DNA of 64,000 nt from Phyto melanocephala. Its lineage: Eukaryota; Arthropoda; Insecta; Diptera; Rhinophoridae. Location: NCBI GenBank assembly GCA_941918925.1, contig OW799236.1, forward strand, positions 70,150,465 through 70,214,464. Direction: 5' to 3'. The translations under genes were made by a program, and so were the position numbers. Positions 35,446 to 48,490 of this stretch are shown piece by piece; within the stretch, counting starts at the first letter, position 1, and every line of letters starts with the position of its first letter. Below the pieces are notes generated by a model, which saw only the letters and a program-made list of their open reading frames with translations, ran no database searches and was not told where the DNA came from.

Positions 35446-37310
35446 ATGCTATGATAAATTTAAACAATCTGGACCCCTGTATACTATCTCAGGTAATCCA
35501 TGAGTCATGCTGTATGCACATCACTCAATAAATCATGTTATGATAACTACATATATAAAATGAATTACAACTGTAAACATAATCCGAAATCATTTTTTTA
35601 ATTTATTAGTTGTTAGAGAAAAAAACTACAGAATTCCCTTCTTTTATGAGGTTTAATCAAATTCAATTCAATGATGATGCTATTATAAGCAATTTGTTTG
35701 CTGATTTTTTCTGAATAACTTATTCGGATTCATCTTATATTGATTCTGAAATTTACCAATATAAAATAACAGCAAATCAAACAATATCTTTATTATTTAT
35801 TGATGTTTATAAAATATCTATGGAATTAAAGAAACTTAAATTTTCATTCAACTTCGGCCCTGAAAAATTCCTAGCAATATTTTTATCAACAGTGCTGAGG
35901 CTATTGCTATTCCCAAATCAAATGTATTTAACACATCAATAGAATCCGTAAATTTTCCTGACGTTTGGAAGGAATCTTTTATTGTTCCTTTGTACAAATC
36001 AGGATATAAATCTGATGTAGTAAGTTATCGTGGTGCTGGAAAATTATGCCTAAACTATTTGAAAAAATCATAACTAAACACACATGTATCTTACCAAACA
36101 TCAAATTTAATATCACCTTATCAGCATGTTTCGAAAGCCAATGCTCTACTATGACACATCTTTTAGAACTTCATATATCGTGGATTTCTTTATCTATACT
36201 GATTTTACTAAAGCTTTCGATAAGTGTGCTACTTGAAACGAAGTTACGTTTGAATGGATTTTCAGATGTTAGTATAAAATGGATTTATTCGTATTTAACT
36301 AATAGGAAGCATACAGTTCGATTAAAAAATACCCATTCAAAAAGTATTGATGTATTATCTGGTGTACCGCAAGGAAGTTACCTTGGACCGCTTCCCTCTT
36401 CATTGTTCCTTAATGATTTACCTTATGTGATTCAATACTCCGGAATTTTGATGTATGCAGGTGATGTTAAGGTTTTTCTTAGATATTGTCAAATATCTGA
36501 CCAACAAACAACGTCTTCAAGAGAACCTACATTCGTTATACGCACGGTGAAAGTCAAATTTGATGGAGTTTAATTTTAAATAATATCTTAAGAATGAATC
36601 CGATTCGTGCATACTATATTCTTCATGGTAATCAGCTGGAATTGGTTGATAACTTCATTGGTCTTGGAATTTTATTTGATTCAAAACTAATTTTATTCCA
36701 TACATAACTATAACTGCTAATAAAGCCAGAGGTGTACTTGGTTTTTAAAAAAGCTGGGCTAGAGGGTTTAATGATACTTATGTCACTAAAAGTTTGTACT
36801 GTGCGCTTGTAAGGCCTATTCTGGAGTATGGATCTATAATATGGGACCTTTTACAATATACAATATATTCCAAAGCTATTGAATCCGTTCAAAAATAGTT
36901 CCTGCTTTTTTGTCTTCGTGGATTAAACTTTAACCCGTTGAATTTACCATCGTATATAGATAGACACTCTCTTATTAAGTTATCAACTCCGAAAAGCCGA
37001 AGAACTACGACGATATAGGATCTAGTTTCTTAATCAACCACATTTTGTTTAATGTCCTTCAACGCCCATCATGTAATTTTACATTAGTAGTGGTTCCTTT
37101 TTCTAGAGTTAATTATAAGTATATATTTTTCTTTAACTTCTAATGTACTTAAGAATAAGTTAATGATCTTTTTAAATTCATAATTTTTGTAAATATAAAT
37201 TGTTTGTATTTCGTATCGTATTAAACGTTATATAATTTTTGTATATAATTTAAGGATTTATTTCCATAGACAAACATTTTAAATAAATTAATAAAAAATA
37301 TTTTTCAAAA
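35446..37310 (+). pseudogene. Jockey-like LINE reverse transcriptase part
   Basis: Continuation of the split LINE. About 35,800-36,060 has relics of the early RT motifs (FNFGPEKF, SFIVPLYKSG). 36,046-36,573 has LNGFSDVSIKWIYSYLTNRKH, VLSGVPQGSYLGPL (the conserved GVPQGS motif) and MYAGDVKVFLR. The last is the catalytic box: the usual YADD reads YAGD, so a catalytic aspartate is replaced. About 36,770-37,010 keeps the C-terminal jockey-type stretch (SLYCALVRPILEYGSIIW, ESVQK, LLFCLRGL, IDRHSLIKL). Multiple stops and shifts. An AATAAA-like tail lies near 37,285. Inactive. Confidence 0.75.
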
Positions 37311-38125
37311 CATATATTTTTATTATACAAAAATTATTTTTTAACAACTTGCAGTTGGGATAGGGTATTTAATGTTCTGTATAACCCAATATAATTGTAT
37401 AGTTATTTATAATAACAATGCAAAAATACTGTTGAAGGCAACACGTTAACAAAATTCACTAAAAGGAAATAACAACAATTCAATAAATGTCTACCCCGTC
37501 AGATACACATGAGTAACAAATTAAAATAAAATTTGTAACGCTCTTCATTCTTCCTTTTAGCTGTATTTTTTTTTCTGAAAGGTACAAATGGCTTTAAGAG
37601 AGTTTTTACGGCTTTCATGTGATGCATTAATGGCAGTGATGGTGCCACTGATAAACTCAAATGTCTGTTTGCATATTTCATACTTTTAAAAAGTGAAAAA
37701 TGTGAGGTTAAATTAAGAATGGCAAAAGTGGAAGAAATTCTGTAATTAATCATAAATAAATAAGAGAGAGTAACTATTGTAAATATGCAAAATATTTTGA
37801 AACTCAAGTTACTTAAAAAACAGTTAAATAAGCAGTAACAATAATTCCATATCGAAGTGTGTATCGAAAAATTAATACTAAATCTTTATAGCTAAACCCT
37901 AGTAGTCATGGGCAAAGAATGTCGAAATGGTGAAAAATGTTCTCTGGTAACATTTGGGCCTTGCCTAAGTTACATAGAACCTGAAACTTCCCAATGGGTA
38001 CAATATCTAATTTGTCTCAAAACTTAAAGCCTTTTTAATTACAACTTGATTTTATTTTTTTTTATTCTACTTTTTAAATGTTGCTAAAATGAATATTACT
38101 AACTTTTTTTGTTCCTTTTGAGGGA
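37311..38125. other. Unassigned AT-rich spacer
   Basis: No recognised gene. The minus-strand open frame at 37,499-37,807 has no domain. Confidence 0.4.
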
Positions 38126-38129
38126 GCAC

Positions 38130-38720
38130 AAAAAGAATATATTCTCTGAAAGCTAATGACTAGGGAAGTCAATTGAGCGATTTCCGTCAGTACGTGTGTT
38201 ACTTGAAATCAACTTCTAGAAGTCCCCACATGTCGCACAGACCTGTATGTACTATCAATATTTTGAAAACTTCCAGATGTGAATCGCGCTATAACTTTCT
38301 GATATATGATAAAATAAGCACGATTGCCTCTGCCGTTTCCCGTATTTTTACCACAAAAGTCAAAATTTTCAGCCCTAGAATATTATATATGCACGTTTTC
38401 TACTATTTGGTCTGTTTGTAAAAAATTTTGGATAAAATTAATCGGTAAAGTTATAGGCAAAAATAATTTTTATTAAAGATTAAAGAAGACACCAAAATAT
38501 AAAGAGCATTAAAGGCTACTGTTTTTCCTTTAAAAGTTATAAATCAGAATCGATTTGTTTCACCTTCTGTTCAACAGAGATGAGCGATATGGGCATCAAC
38601 ATAAAAAGCTTGATCATCAAAATATTAAATATTAGAAAAAAATTTTAAATCCATGATGGCCACCGCTATAAAATGAAGTAAACTAAATTCATTTATGGGT
38701 CCAATCTATTAATTAAAACG
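38130..38720 (-). repeat. Family C fragment
   Basis: Inverted family tail at 38,135-38,250 (TATTCTCTGAAAGCTAATGAC, then TCGCACAGACCTGTATGTAC) followed by body motifs (AAAAGCTTGATCATCAAAATA, ATGATGGCCACCGCTATAAA, ATGGGTCC). The frame at 38,173-38,421 is part of the repeat and not a gene. Confidence 0.45.
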
Positions 38721-39336
38721 TACCCATTCAACCACCTCAACATTAGTATCAAGCAAAAAGGCTTAAACAGTATAGTGAACTATGAAAAAGAAGAAGGGAC
38801 CATGTCTCTATATACGCAAGAACACTATATGGTGTATCATTTAGGAATTTATTCATAGAATTATATATACGGGGAACCCGCAATATTTGTTTCAGAGCAT
38901 TAGATTTGCGAAATCGTTAAGGGGTAAAAAAATTAAAGTTCCTAAATATCAATGTCTTGTTCTTTTTCAATGGCAGTTCTTTTTACACTCTGTCCGCCTC
39001 TAGAATGCTCACATGACCAATAATTAAACAGCAACGCAATTAACTTTAATAGATTTGTTTCTAATTATTTTAACTAACAATATTAACGGAATAATTGTTA
39101 ATACAAATATTATTAAATGTTTCGTAAACCAATTAAAACTTTTAATAATTGTTCTCGTTTCTATTCAAATATCTATTCAATATACATACATATGCTTGTA
39201 TTGTGTTTTTAATTTTTAGTTTTTATTTTATTTTTCTACAATTTACTAATATTGTTCAATTATATTATGTACGAGATTTAAAAATTGTAAAATTTATAAT
39301 ATTCTAAAGTTATATTATTTTGAATTTATATTTATA
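38721..39336. other. Unassigned AT-rich spacer
   Basis: No gene or element recognised. Confidence 0.4.
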
Positions 39337-40528
39337 CTAGCTGGCCCGGCGAATTTCGTACCGCCCTATAATCAAGAAATATCTGTTACCCTTTTTTCTA
39401 AAATAAGTTAATTTCTTTATTAAGTATTGCTGTTGGTATATTAATAAATCAAAATTATTCCAAAAACAAAGTGTATATTATTCTAATGCTTTATGATACA
39501 CAATATTCTTAGTTTTATTTTCTGGCGCGTATATAAATAGTGTTGTTGGTATTCCGACATGGGAACAGGCGACATGTGAAAAACATGAATTTTCAAGATT
39601 AATGTCACAAACACTTAGCTACTGCCCTTGTGATTTATTTATCGACATTGCAAATGCTAGCCGCACTGGAAATTGTAACCGTTTAAAATCAAACGGCATG
39701 TCGTTCGAAGTTAGAGAAATCCGTGGAATTAAAATTGTGACTTCTATCAAGTTATTTATTAATCTCTTCACCGCAAGTTGGTGCCATTGCAAAGACGTGG
39801 CTGGTTTATATTCCGCACCATGATTATTACCAATCTGATTTTTAATTGCAGATATTTCTTGATTAAAGGGCGGTACGAAGTTCTATTTACAACCAACATG
39901 CACCCACCGATCAAAGAGTGCTGATGATGAAATCGTAGCTGGTTTCGAAAATGCATTCCACTCGGCTAGTTGTCGGTAAAAATATAATTTTTCAGATTAT
40001 TCTTTCATTTATCACAAATAAAAAAATTCTTTGTAACAATAAGAATGTTAATATGAACTCGAGCCTGATTAAAATTTGAATATAAGTTTAAACATCTGAC
40101 TTAAGTTTGTACGTCTAATTGCCGGCATTTTTTAGAAACAAAAAATCAATTGAAAATAAAAAAAAAGTAAAAGTGACTAACCTTGTTGAACAAACACTTC
40201 AGAAAAAAACACACAGTACAAATTATCATGTAGAAACCACTGTGAAAAGTACACTAAGAAATGGTGCTTTGTTATAATAACTCCGACCACAGACCAACTC
40301 CGACCGATATATTTGCAAAGAGCATGTAAACTACGTTTCTTTGTTTTAATGTCAACTACGTGAATATAACTGCCAGTGACACATTATTATTATTATTATT
40401 ATTTTCTTACATAAGAACCTTCTCCTAATAATAACAAATACAACAAAAAAAGAATTAGTTAAATCGGTCTAGCCATTCACGCGTGATGCCGTGACCAAGG
40501 GATAAAGGGATTCACTTTTATATATAGA
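39337..40528 (-). mobile_element. Short Helitron with both ends
   Basis: Read on the minus strand it starts A|TCTATATATAAAAGTGAATCC (near 40,528) and ends CGCCGGGCCAGCTAG|T (at 39,337). These fit Helitron rules: 5' TC, a GC-rich 3' hairpin, a CTRR end, and insertion between A and T without duplication. Near its 3' end it keeps a relic of the helicase. At about 1.2 kb it lacks the replication initiator and most of the helicase, so it is a non-autonomous derivative. Confidence 0.75.
39480..39720 (-). pseudogene. Helitron helicase C-terminal relic
   Basis: The minus-strand reading runs through [20 protein letters not shown], then NKSQGQ (helicase motif VI region, with a stop just after it), INLENSCFSHVACSHVG and LFIYAPENKTKNIVYHKALE. 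This is the C-terminal end of the PIF1-like helicase of Helitron RepHel proteins, which unwinds DNA during rolling-circle transposition. Several stops and a frame change. It lies immediately inside the Helitron 3' end, as in full-length elements. Confidence 0.8.
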
Positions 40529-43500
40529 TTATTCTAAATTATTTTTATTATTTAAAATGATGCCTTGCACTATAATTATAAGACCTTTTGTTGTGCATGG
40601 ATGCAATAAATAAATAATAAAAAAAGTAAGACTCAAGATGTCGTCCTAAACAAAATGGCGGATATAGGTCATAATTAGATTTGTCACGGCCGAATACAGT
40701 ATTCGTAATTTTTTATTTTTTTTTTAAAGCTAGCTTCAATAATAAGGACAATATTTATGAAGAGAAGAAAGAGTATTATACAAGAAAACTGGATTTTACT
40801 TGTGATATTATTCATCCAATTATTTTTGTCAATGACAGTTCTAACGACAAGTTTATTACCGATAAAAATACAGAATCTAGTTTAAAAATGTAGAAGAAAA
40901 TATAGTTGCAGGTTTGAACGAATCATAGTCACTGATTATAACCCTGAATACAATAATGCAGTAGTAAAGATGAGGAAGCTGAACCCTCGAAACCAATGTT
41001 ACAAACCAATTGATGGTGAAAAATTATTTTAAAAAAATGCTTAAGGTAAAATTCTAGAGATAATAATAAAACATCATATTTTTATTGATTTTATTTGTTT
41101 TATCTTTTTTTTGTGGTGAGGAAGTAAGATTCGGATATCGTCACAACCTTTTGAAATTTTGTCTATCCGAAACCACAAGGACATTCTCCATGTCTCCTGC
41201 AATTTCCTAAGTTTTTTTTTTGATCTTCTTTGTTTCCTAGCTTTTGCTCAGCATACATTTTAACTCTCTCCTTGGTTAAATTTTTATAGGGATTGTGCTG
41301 TTGATTATGAAAGCGGTTTCCTACGAAATTGTCTGATATGCTGAAGCTCTTGGCGCTGATATTCTTTGTGTATCAAATATTATGTTTCACCTGTTCTAAG
41401 GTACGTTTCTAACACTTCGCACTAAATTTGTGGTGTTCATTAAGAATTTCCGCTTGTGCTGTGTTGGTTCCCCTACAGTTTTCATTAGTTTCCGAAAATA
41501 CTGATTATTCTCCCATGGTGAATTTAAGTCTGCTCTCAAAACTAACTACCAAGTATTTCAGCATTTGTGCTTAGAATATCGAAATCTAACTACAGTTTTC
41601 TCCATAGCGAGATTGAAACCATGTTACTCTAACCATGTTTTACTTCGGAATACTTAGTTTTCATTTTACGTCATCCACATTTTTAACAGTTATAAAAGTT
41701 GCTATGTATCGTTTAGATAGCCTTCCAAATGACAGACATAGGCCATATTTAGTCTGAGGATTTGATCGTAAGTTATGTTTCACAGACTTGGGACTCTGTG
41801 CAGATCCTGACGTTGTTTTCTTTACATCTTAACCACACTTGGTATAGTCTTTAATAATTGTTTAAACTGAAGGGCAATTTGTTTTTAATTCGCCCATAAC
41901 TGTACTCGTATCACTACACATATACATACATACTCACACTAGCTCATATACCCACATTTATTTACATAAGCAACTTTTATGAAGCAACAAACCTAGTTTT
42001 TGTTATATTTGTCAGCGGTTTTAAATGTGTATACGTATTTTTTTTGCTGGTGTTACATTATTTTTAATATTATTATAAAATTTATTTTCAATACATCACA
42101 TTATATTACTCACACCGCAAGGGTAAAAGCAAGTGATTCGGTGTGGGTCATATTTAATGTATTTTATTTAGTTTATTTTTAAAATGATAAACTCTTTGAG
42201 TATGTAATGAAAACGACATTGATAAAAACATTATGTTTGAGGATTGAAAATTTTGCATAAAATTATCATAAATAGCTAATAAGGATATGTAAAGAATATT
42301 TAAATATCAGCAAAATGTATGTTAGTATAAAAAAGATAATACATTCTTTGAAAAACACAAATCTTTTCATCCCTTAGAAGTTGAAATTGAATTTGAATTT
42401 AAAATATAAAAAGTTGAGTTGTTATAAACATAAGTTTGTATTACATTAAAAACGATTAAAAAAAATTTTTAAAGTTTCAATGAATAAGAATTTATTTATA
42501 CGTTTAGTTACTTTCTAAAACACCATACCAAAGCAACTAAAATTCCTATTCCTCAATAGTAATTAAATAATAGTATGAAGAAGTAATAAATAATAATTGT
42601 AAAGTTTGATGTTTTAAATTTTTTAATGTAGATTGTTGTGTGGATTTCATTACGTCTTATAGTTCTCTTTGTGATATTATTGTGTATCTACAGGCATATT
42701 GTCCAAAGGAGTACAAAAAAATCATTCAAACTTAAGATGAGGGAAAAAGAAAAGAAATAAAATATATTTATCAAAATGGAAAACAATATGAAAATTTTAA
42801 GTATTTAGAAGAAACTAATTCATAAAAAAATATTTATTCTTCTAAAATGTTCTTATACATTTTTATAAAATATTACTATAAGGGTGTTTAACGATAACAG
42901 CTTGTCTTATTATTTTTTACATAAAAGGTCAAATTAAGCAAATCTAGAAGTTTTCAAAGAACCTTAAAAAAACAATTGTTAAACATGAAAATTGAAATCA
43001 ACAAAACTTTTTATTTTACCTAAACGTTACGTATATCAACAAACAAAACTTTTAGAAAAGGTGTCCTTTTACGGTATTTGATTAACAAATCTTTCACTAA
43101 ACTTTAACATTCAATAAAACAAATGCCTAAATCAAAGCAAAAAATGTATATATTTACCTTAATTTTCCGTTATTTTAAATAAACAATAACAATATTTTCG
43201 AGAAATCATTTTTAACGTGCCATTTAATATACTTTAATACTGAAAAAGCTCCTTTGTTTTAGCTCAGTTTTAGTTTCTCAAGATCACTTTTTATTCCATT
43301 TAAGTAGTTTAGTTAAAATTAAATTTTAATTTCATTTAAAGTGAGTTCACTGAGCGCATTGTATTACCAAAATTGGTTTATTTAAATGTACGAGTAAAAA
43401 TATATGGCTCAAAAAAGTAATTATATCAATGTTTGATATTTGCAGTAGAACGCAAAACGTGTATATAACTTTTTTTTATCACAGTTAAGTTTTATTTCTT

Positions 43501-43548
43501 TCTCTGCGGTCCTCCTTTCTACGGATTCGTGCCAGTTCTTCGTTTTGC
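40529..43548. other. Unassigned region with family C scrap
   Basis: About 40,630-40,715 has inverted family C start motifs (AAACAAAATGGCGGATATAG, GTCACGGCCGAATAC). 41,100-41,560 is less AT-rich and may be decayed coding DNA on the minus strand, but no protein family was recognised. The remainder shows nothing. Confidence 0.35.
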
Positions 43549-43550
43549 TT

Positions 43551-44085
43551 TTTTATACCCTTAGCACAAAAGTGAAAAAGGGAATATATTGGTTTGTCAT
43601 TCCGTGTGGAATTTCTAAAATTTCCATTTCCGACCCCATTAAGTACTTTCTGTAAGCTTGTGAATAAGGGAGTCAAAAAAGCACTGTTAGTCTGTCCGAC
43701 TGTCGTGTGTATGTTGAAATCAACTTTTTGAAGCCCAAAGACATTTTGAATACCTGTGTAAGGTACCAAAATATCAGAAATATTCGGGAGATATGATAAA
43801 AAACCTAGACCACCTTGTCTTTTCTGGATGAACGTTGGTTCGAATCCCAGTTAAGACAAAAAAATAATTTAAATATTTTTTATTTAATTTTTTTTTATTT
43901 TATTCAATTTATAACTTTAAAATGGGATGTTTTTTAAGCGGATAAGGTAAGATAATGAAATATAAATGCATGTACATACGTACGTATTTCCTATTAATGA
44001 GATGAATGGTGATACAAACAAATGCTATTGCATGACTACACGTTTTGACTACACGCTTCGGCACGGCCGAATATAGCACTCTTAT
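43551..44085 (-). repeat. Dispersed repeat family A, copy 3 (inverted, shorter)
   Basis: TTTATACCCTTAGCACAAAAGTG at the left and CGGCACGGCCGAATATAGCA at the right are the inverse of the family A end and start. The segment matching CTCAGCTGGGATTCGA reads GGTTCGAATCCCAG here on the plus strand (near 43,838). The CAGACGGA tract is reduced to CAGTCGGACAGAC on the minus strand. The poly-A/T tract is short. The minus-strand frame at 43,485-43,769 is part of the repeat. Confidence 0.7.
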
Positions 44086-45285
44086 TTTTTTTTTTTAAGT
44101 TTTCTGAAAGCAAAATAAACCAATAGATAGAACTACTTTTTCCAATTTATGTATTTGCTAGTGTTAACTAAAGTGAAAAATTGATTTTAACATTAAAAAT
44201 GCATTGTAATCAAAAATGGTGCGAGAAAACAAAACCTGAAGAATTATTGAAAAAAAAAACGCATTAATACTCTTGTATATGAGCTCAATCGATTTGTCAA
44301 TTGTGTCAGAAAATAAAAGGATTTTCTGAAACGTTTTCCAACAGCTACAATAAAGCTATTTGTCTCTATAATTCATTTTTTTCTTTTCAATAAATTAAAA
44401 TGTAATCATTTGATTTTAAGATGTGTTAAATGAAAATTCGCGATTAAATTTTAATTAAATTCCGAATTATAAAGAGATTAAAAATAATAAAATATTTTTT
44501 AATAAAAAGGAGACGTTTGGGGAAAAGTTCTTAAATTAAAAAAAAATCAGTTTGAGTTATTGATTTGATTTTTCTGTCTTTTAGTTGGTATCAATAATTT
44601 TGGTCGTATTGAAATCAAATGCTCTTTAATCAATTATTCTTGAAAATTAATTTTTTGTTTGATATTAAATAAAATTTTCAGTTTCTTACTTAAGACCTGC
44701 CTTCTGATAAACTCCCTTTATTTCAGAAGTGCCTTTAGCCTGAATCTGATTCGGAATTGAGCCGTACCAGACTTAGACTTAACTGTTAAAACTAAACTGA
44801 AACTTAAGCCTCACTAATTTAAACTGTACTTCAATTGGGAGACTTGAAAAAATTAAAGGAGGACATAGCCTATCCTTCTGAGATACCAACTTGAACCGCT
44901 GCCTAATAACGAAATGATGTCTCCTTTGGGGCTCTAGCAAATTTGTATTTTTTAAACTGAATATATTTATTTTAATTTTTAAATAAAAATTTATAAAATT
45001 TTCTTTCAACCGTCATGGGAACCGAATACGCGACTCTATGATAACTGTTTTTTAATAAGTTTATATAAGCAAAGAACACCAAAACAACAAATTACCACTT
45101 TAATTATCTTTTGTTTAACATTTAGTTTGTCAGGATAAAAAATTATTTATTTTATGTTTTTTAAAAATCGGTCACTAATGCGCAAAATTATAAGTAAATT
45201 TTTTTTTTAATATATAACTTTTTAAGTATATCAAGCTCCTAAGGCTCTTATTTATGATTTGTACATGCTAATGACATCAGCCTTA
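44086..45285. other. Unassigned AT-rich region
   Basis: No supported gene. The minus-strand frame at 44,779-45,009 has no recognised domain. Confidence 0.4.
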
Positions 45286-45289
45286 AAAA

Positions 45290-45735
45290 TTACTGGTGAC
45301 AAAAACTGACAAAATATATTGAGATAAAGGCACTGAACTACAACTACTTCGGGGTTTTCAGCTTCTTATCAACAAAGAGAAGCAATATTAGTTCCAAAAT
45401 AAAAACAATTTCAAAACCCACTATTGCCGCTAATAACAAAATGGCGTACAATAAATTTATTGGTATTAAACAAAAGGCTTTGGCTAGTAAAATACAATAA
45501 ACTATGAAAAAAAATTTAATCCAAGATGGCTTTTCAACTTAAAAGGCTGATAATTTTTTCTCCATCTCATAAATTTGGGTTTTAAATTAATGGGCTTGAA
45601 GATGGTGTCGAAAATAAATAAACAAAATGGCATAAAATATTAAACATAAAATCCAGGCCTAACTACGATGTGGTCGCTAAACATATCTACATGCTGGTAT
45701 TACCGCCCGAATATATCATTGTCACCTACTTTTTA
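45290..45735 (-). repeat. Family C fragment
   Basis: It shares body motifs with the fragments at 29.6 and 38.5 kb (CACTGAACTACAACTACTTC, GGCTTTGGCTAGTAAAATAC). It closes with the inverse of the family start (GAATATATCATTGTCACCTACTTT). The tail module is missing. Confidence 0.4.
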
Positions 45736-47255
45736 AAATATGGTTATTTTCACAAATAGTATGATTTACTTATGTAGAAAAATATGGTATGATATATTTC
45801 CTTTATCTTTATATTCATTTCACATTAAAAATATCACTTAACATGTTAACAAGTTCCGATAGCTTTAAATAATATTTTGCAATCACAGTTCTTTTTCTTC
45901 TTCTGGTATTAATCTTTATTAGTATAGAAATTTGCGCTGTACAAAAAATAGAAATAGATATTAAATATTAAAAAAAATAAATAAAAAAAAATCTAAGTAT
46001 TAAAAAACTTCATTAACAAGTTACAGTTAATAATGTAAGAATTGATGTAACTATTGCCAAGAATTTTTTGATTTCTTTTGTAGTACAATCTTACAATTGA
46101 ATCATAATATGTATCTCTCACGCTACAATCATCATAACAAAGTTTTCGCTTTGCTACACGCAAAGCATCCAATATTTTAACTTAAGTAGGTGCTGAGGAA
46201 ACTAAATATAAAATGTTCTGCATTGAACTGAAGGTAAATAAAGTTGGATAAGAACTAAACTTAATCAACAACGAAGGCGAAAGAGATTCGACAACCGACC
46301 CCGTTTCCTATCAATCAAATAAATTAGTTATTGCAATCGAAGTTGTGTCACATTCTAACCATAAGATTAAAGCGGCATCCATAAAATTTGCTAAAACAAC
46401 ACAAAATCCATCCATCCAATCCATTTTTTCGATTTTAACTCTTTAAATTGTTTATATTAGTTTTGCTATTACCCAGCAAAAACTAGGTAATGAATTGCTC
46501 TTACTAAGCAACATAATTTTCAATGACTATTTCATATCGTCTCTCTTACCAAGAAGTATTATTTGCAATGATATGACTTATAATGCGACACATAAGCATT
46601 TATTTTTCAAACATTTGCTTATATAAAATTTTTTATTGCGAAATTCGTAAGAAACCATATAAATCCATAACAAATCCTTAATTCTCATTTCGTTAAACAC
46701 GCTTAGAGTGTAACTAATAATGTTTTTAACAAGAGTGACAAAACAGTTCATCAGCGAGCCGAATACTTATGGATTTACACTGATTTTTAAATTTCAAATT
46801 AACGTATCACAGAATAAGCAAATAAATTAATATTAATAATTATTAATTATTTGTGTCCCTGTTTATGTTTATAAGCAAGCGCAATAAGTACTTATTCGAG
46901 TCCATATTTGTACTTTGTCGACGGTGGTGAGTACTTATTTGAGTCCATCTTTGTAGCGAGCGTGATAAGTACCTGCCTTCAATGACATCGCCGTGTTTAA
47001 ATAATGGGCTTGGATGCCAAATTGTAAATAGCGAAGAACTATTTGTTAGTACATTCAATCTATTATTTAGAATTGATAATTTTTTTCTGTCTAGTTATAT
47101 TTATTGGACTTACCTGTTAAAATTATATATTTATATCAACATTCTTTCTTTGCACAAAAATGTTTATTTTCATTATGCATTGAAGTTTAATTAATTTTTT
47201 GTCTAGTTTTTTACATGTCAAACTTAAAAAATTATAAAAGTAAATAATAGTCAGT
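45736..47255. other. Unassigned region with a small duplicated motif
   Basis: No gene. 46,875-46,980 holds two diverged copies of a unit built on AAGTACTTATTCGAGTCCAT and TTTGTA. The rest shows nothing. Confidence 0.4.
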
Positions 47256-47257
47256 AG

Positions 47258-47427
47258 TGTTCCATTCTAGTCTGGGGGTTCGATTCCCGCCATAGACTTT
47301 GCACTACTCTCCTTCTATTTCTCTTCTTTTCTTTTCAATTCTATTCTATTCAGGTATCATAAAAGAATCAGTATATTGGACCCAAGTGAGCTGCACAACA
47401 GCTGCCAGTTCTAACTACCTAAATATA
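47258..47427 (+). repeat. SINE-like fragment with tRNA box B
   Basis: GGTTCGATTCC at 47,277-47,287 fits the internal RNA polymerase III box B. The downstream part (CAGGTATCATAAAAGAATCA..TTGGACCC..CAGCTGCCAGTTCTAACTA) resembles the tail at 31,945-32,010 that follows a LINE C-terminal fragment. A tRNA-derived head joined to a LINE-type tail is the usual plan of a SINE. Box A was not found, so the head may be truncated. Confidence 0.45.
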
Positions 47428-47705
47428 AAGGGCCCGCCAAATAACTTTTTTTTTTTTTTTTGAAAATGCTAAAGAAAAAAGAGTAGCTTCGGCTTTGTGG
47501 ATCGTAGCGCCGTCCTGTTGAAACAAAATGTTGCCAATAACCTCCTCTAAAATTTTTGTAAACAAAAATTCGTTCAACATGGCCCGATAACGATCGCCAT
47601 TGAATACGGCCACTCCTTGCTCCTTTTCGAAGAAAAATGGCCCGATTATGCATCTAGACTAAAATCCGCACCAAACAGTGACTCGTCTTGAGTGTATCGG
47701 CTTTT
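47428..47705 (-). mobile_element. Truncated mariner, relative of 25.6 kb copy
   Basis: It starts TA|AAGGGCCCGCCAAATAAC, like the element at 25,597, and carries the same minus-strand frame (AVFNGDRYRAMLNEFLF, ILFQQDGATIHKAEAT), holding the second catalytic aspartate block. Similarity stops near 47,705 and the opposite terminal repeat is missing. Confidence 0.65.
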
Positions 47706-48315
47706 CACTCGATCAAGTTTTGTGTATCAAGTTGCAATACACTCATACTTTTAAAACTTTAAAACTTGATTCGAACTTGCTTTTGAAATTCCCTTTCCAT
47801 CGAATGTTTCAATTTACAGTCAAGAAAACAGCTGAGTGCAATTGTTGTAACGAATTTTTGGTTCTTTTTTTAACAAATGTTCTGCCGCCATAATTTTTTG
47901 TTTTGTGTTTTACAAATATTCTGCTGCAATTTATATTAAAAAAATAATAAGTGTAATGATGTGTTGCGATGTGATGTGTTTTCTTCACAAAGACATTTTG
48001 AATAATAAAATTGCTTTAAAATTGCGTGCAGCCTACGTCACAGCAATCAATTTAAATTTTGATAAGTAATATGTGTGAAAAACTTGACGGAAAAACTTGA
48101 ACGTGTGGCTGCAGAGCAAAGCATATTATTTTCGAAGGAGAAACATATCGAGTTATAATGACTATAAAATTAAAAAAAACCCTTAAAAACAATAAAAGCA
48201 CAATTATTAAACAAAAAAAGTATTTACTTGTTTTTAATAACCAAATATTGTTATGGCAAATATAATATGATGGTCGTGATCATGTCTAAACTATGGGTTT
48301 TCTTTGCGCTTGCCT
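47706..48315. other. Unassigned spacer
   Basis: No gene recognised. The short frame at 47,678-47,893 is not domain-bearing. Confidence 0.4.
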
Positions 48316-48480
48316 TCTATATATAAAAATGGTGTAAAAAATGTATAGTAATTCATAAAATGGGAACGGCTGTCCTGATTTATGTGAAATTTTTTGTCAG
48401 TTGTTTTCAATGAGAAGGTTTTCACGGAAGAAAATTTTGTAAAATGCCTCCGGAAAATTCGGAAAATTTTAAAAATCTAA
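48316..48480 (+). mobile_element. Possible second Helitron 5' end
   Basis: TCTATATATAAAAATGGTGT followed by GGAACGGCTGTCCTGATTTA and GTGAAATTTTTTGTCAG resembles the first 150 bases of insect Helitrons. The base before TC is T instead of the expected A, and no 3' end is visible before the next Helitron begins at 48,481. Confidence 0.4.
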
Positions 48481-48484
48481 TCTA

Positions 48485-48490
48485 TATATA
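48485..48490. repeat. Target duplication of LTR element (left)
   Basis: TATATA directly before the left LTR, repeated at 56,582-56,587 directly after the right LTR. Gypsy-group elements make 4-bp duplications in TATA-like targets; the extra two bases may be part of the original alternating target. Confidence 0.8.

Noticed and set aside
47271..47290. tRNA gene
   Set aside because: Only a T-arm/box B match is present; acceptor, D and anticodon arms cannot be built.
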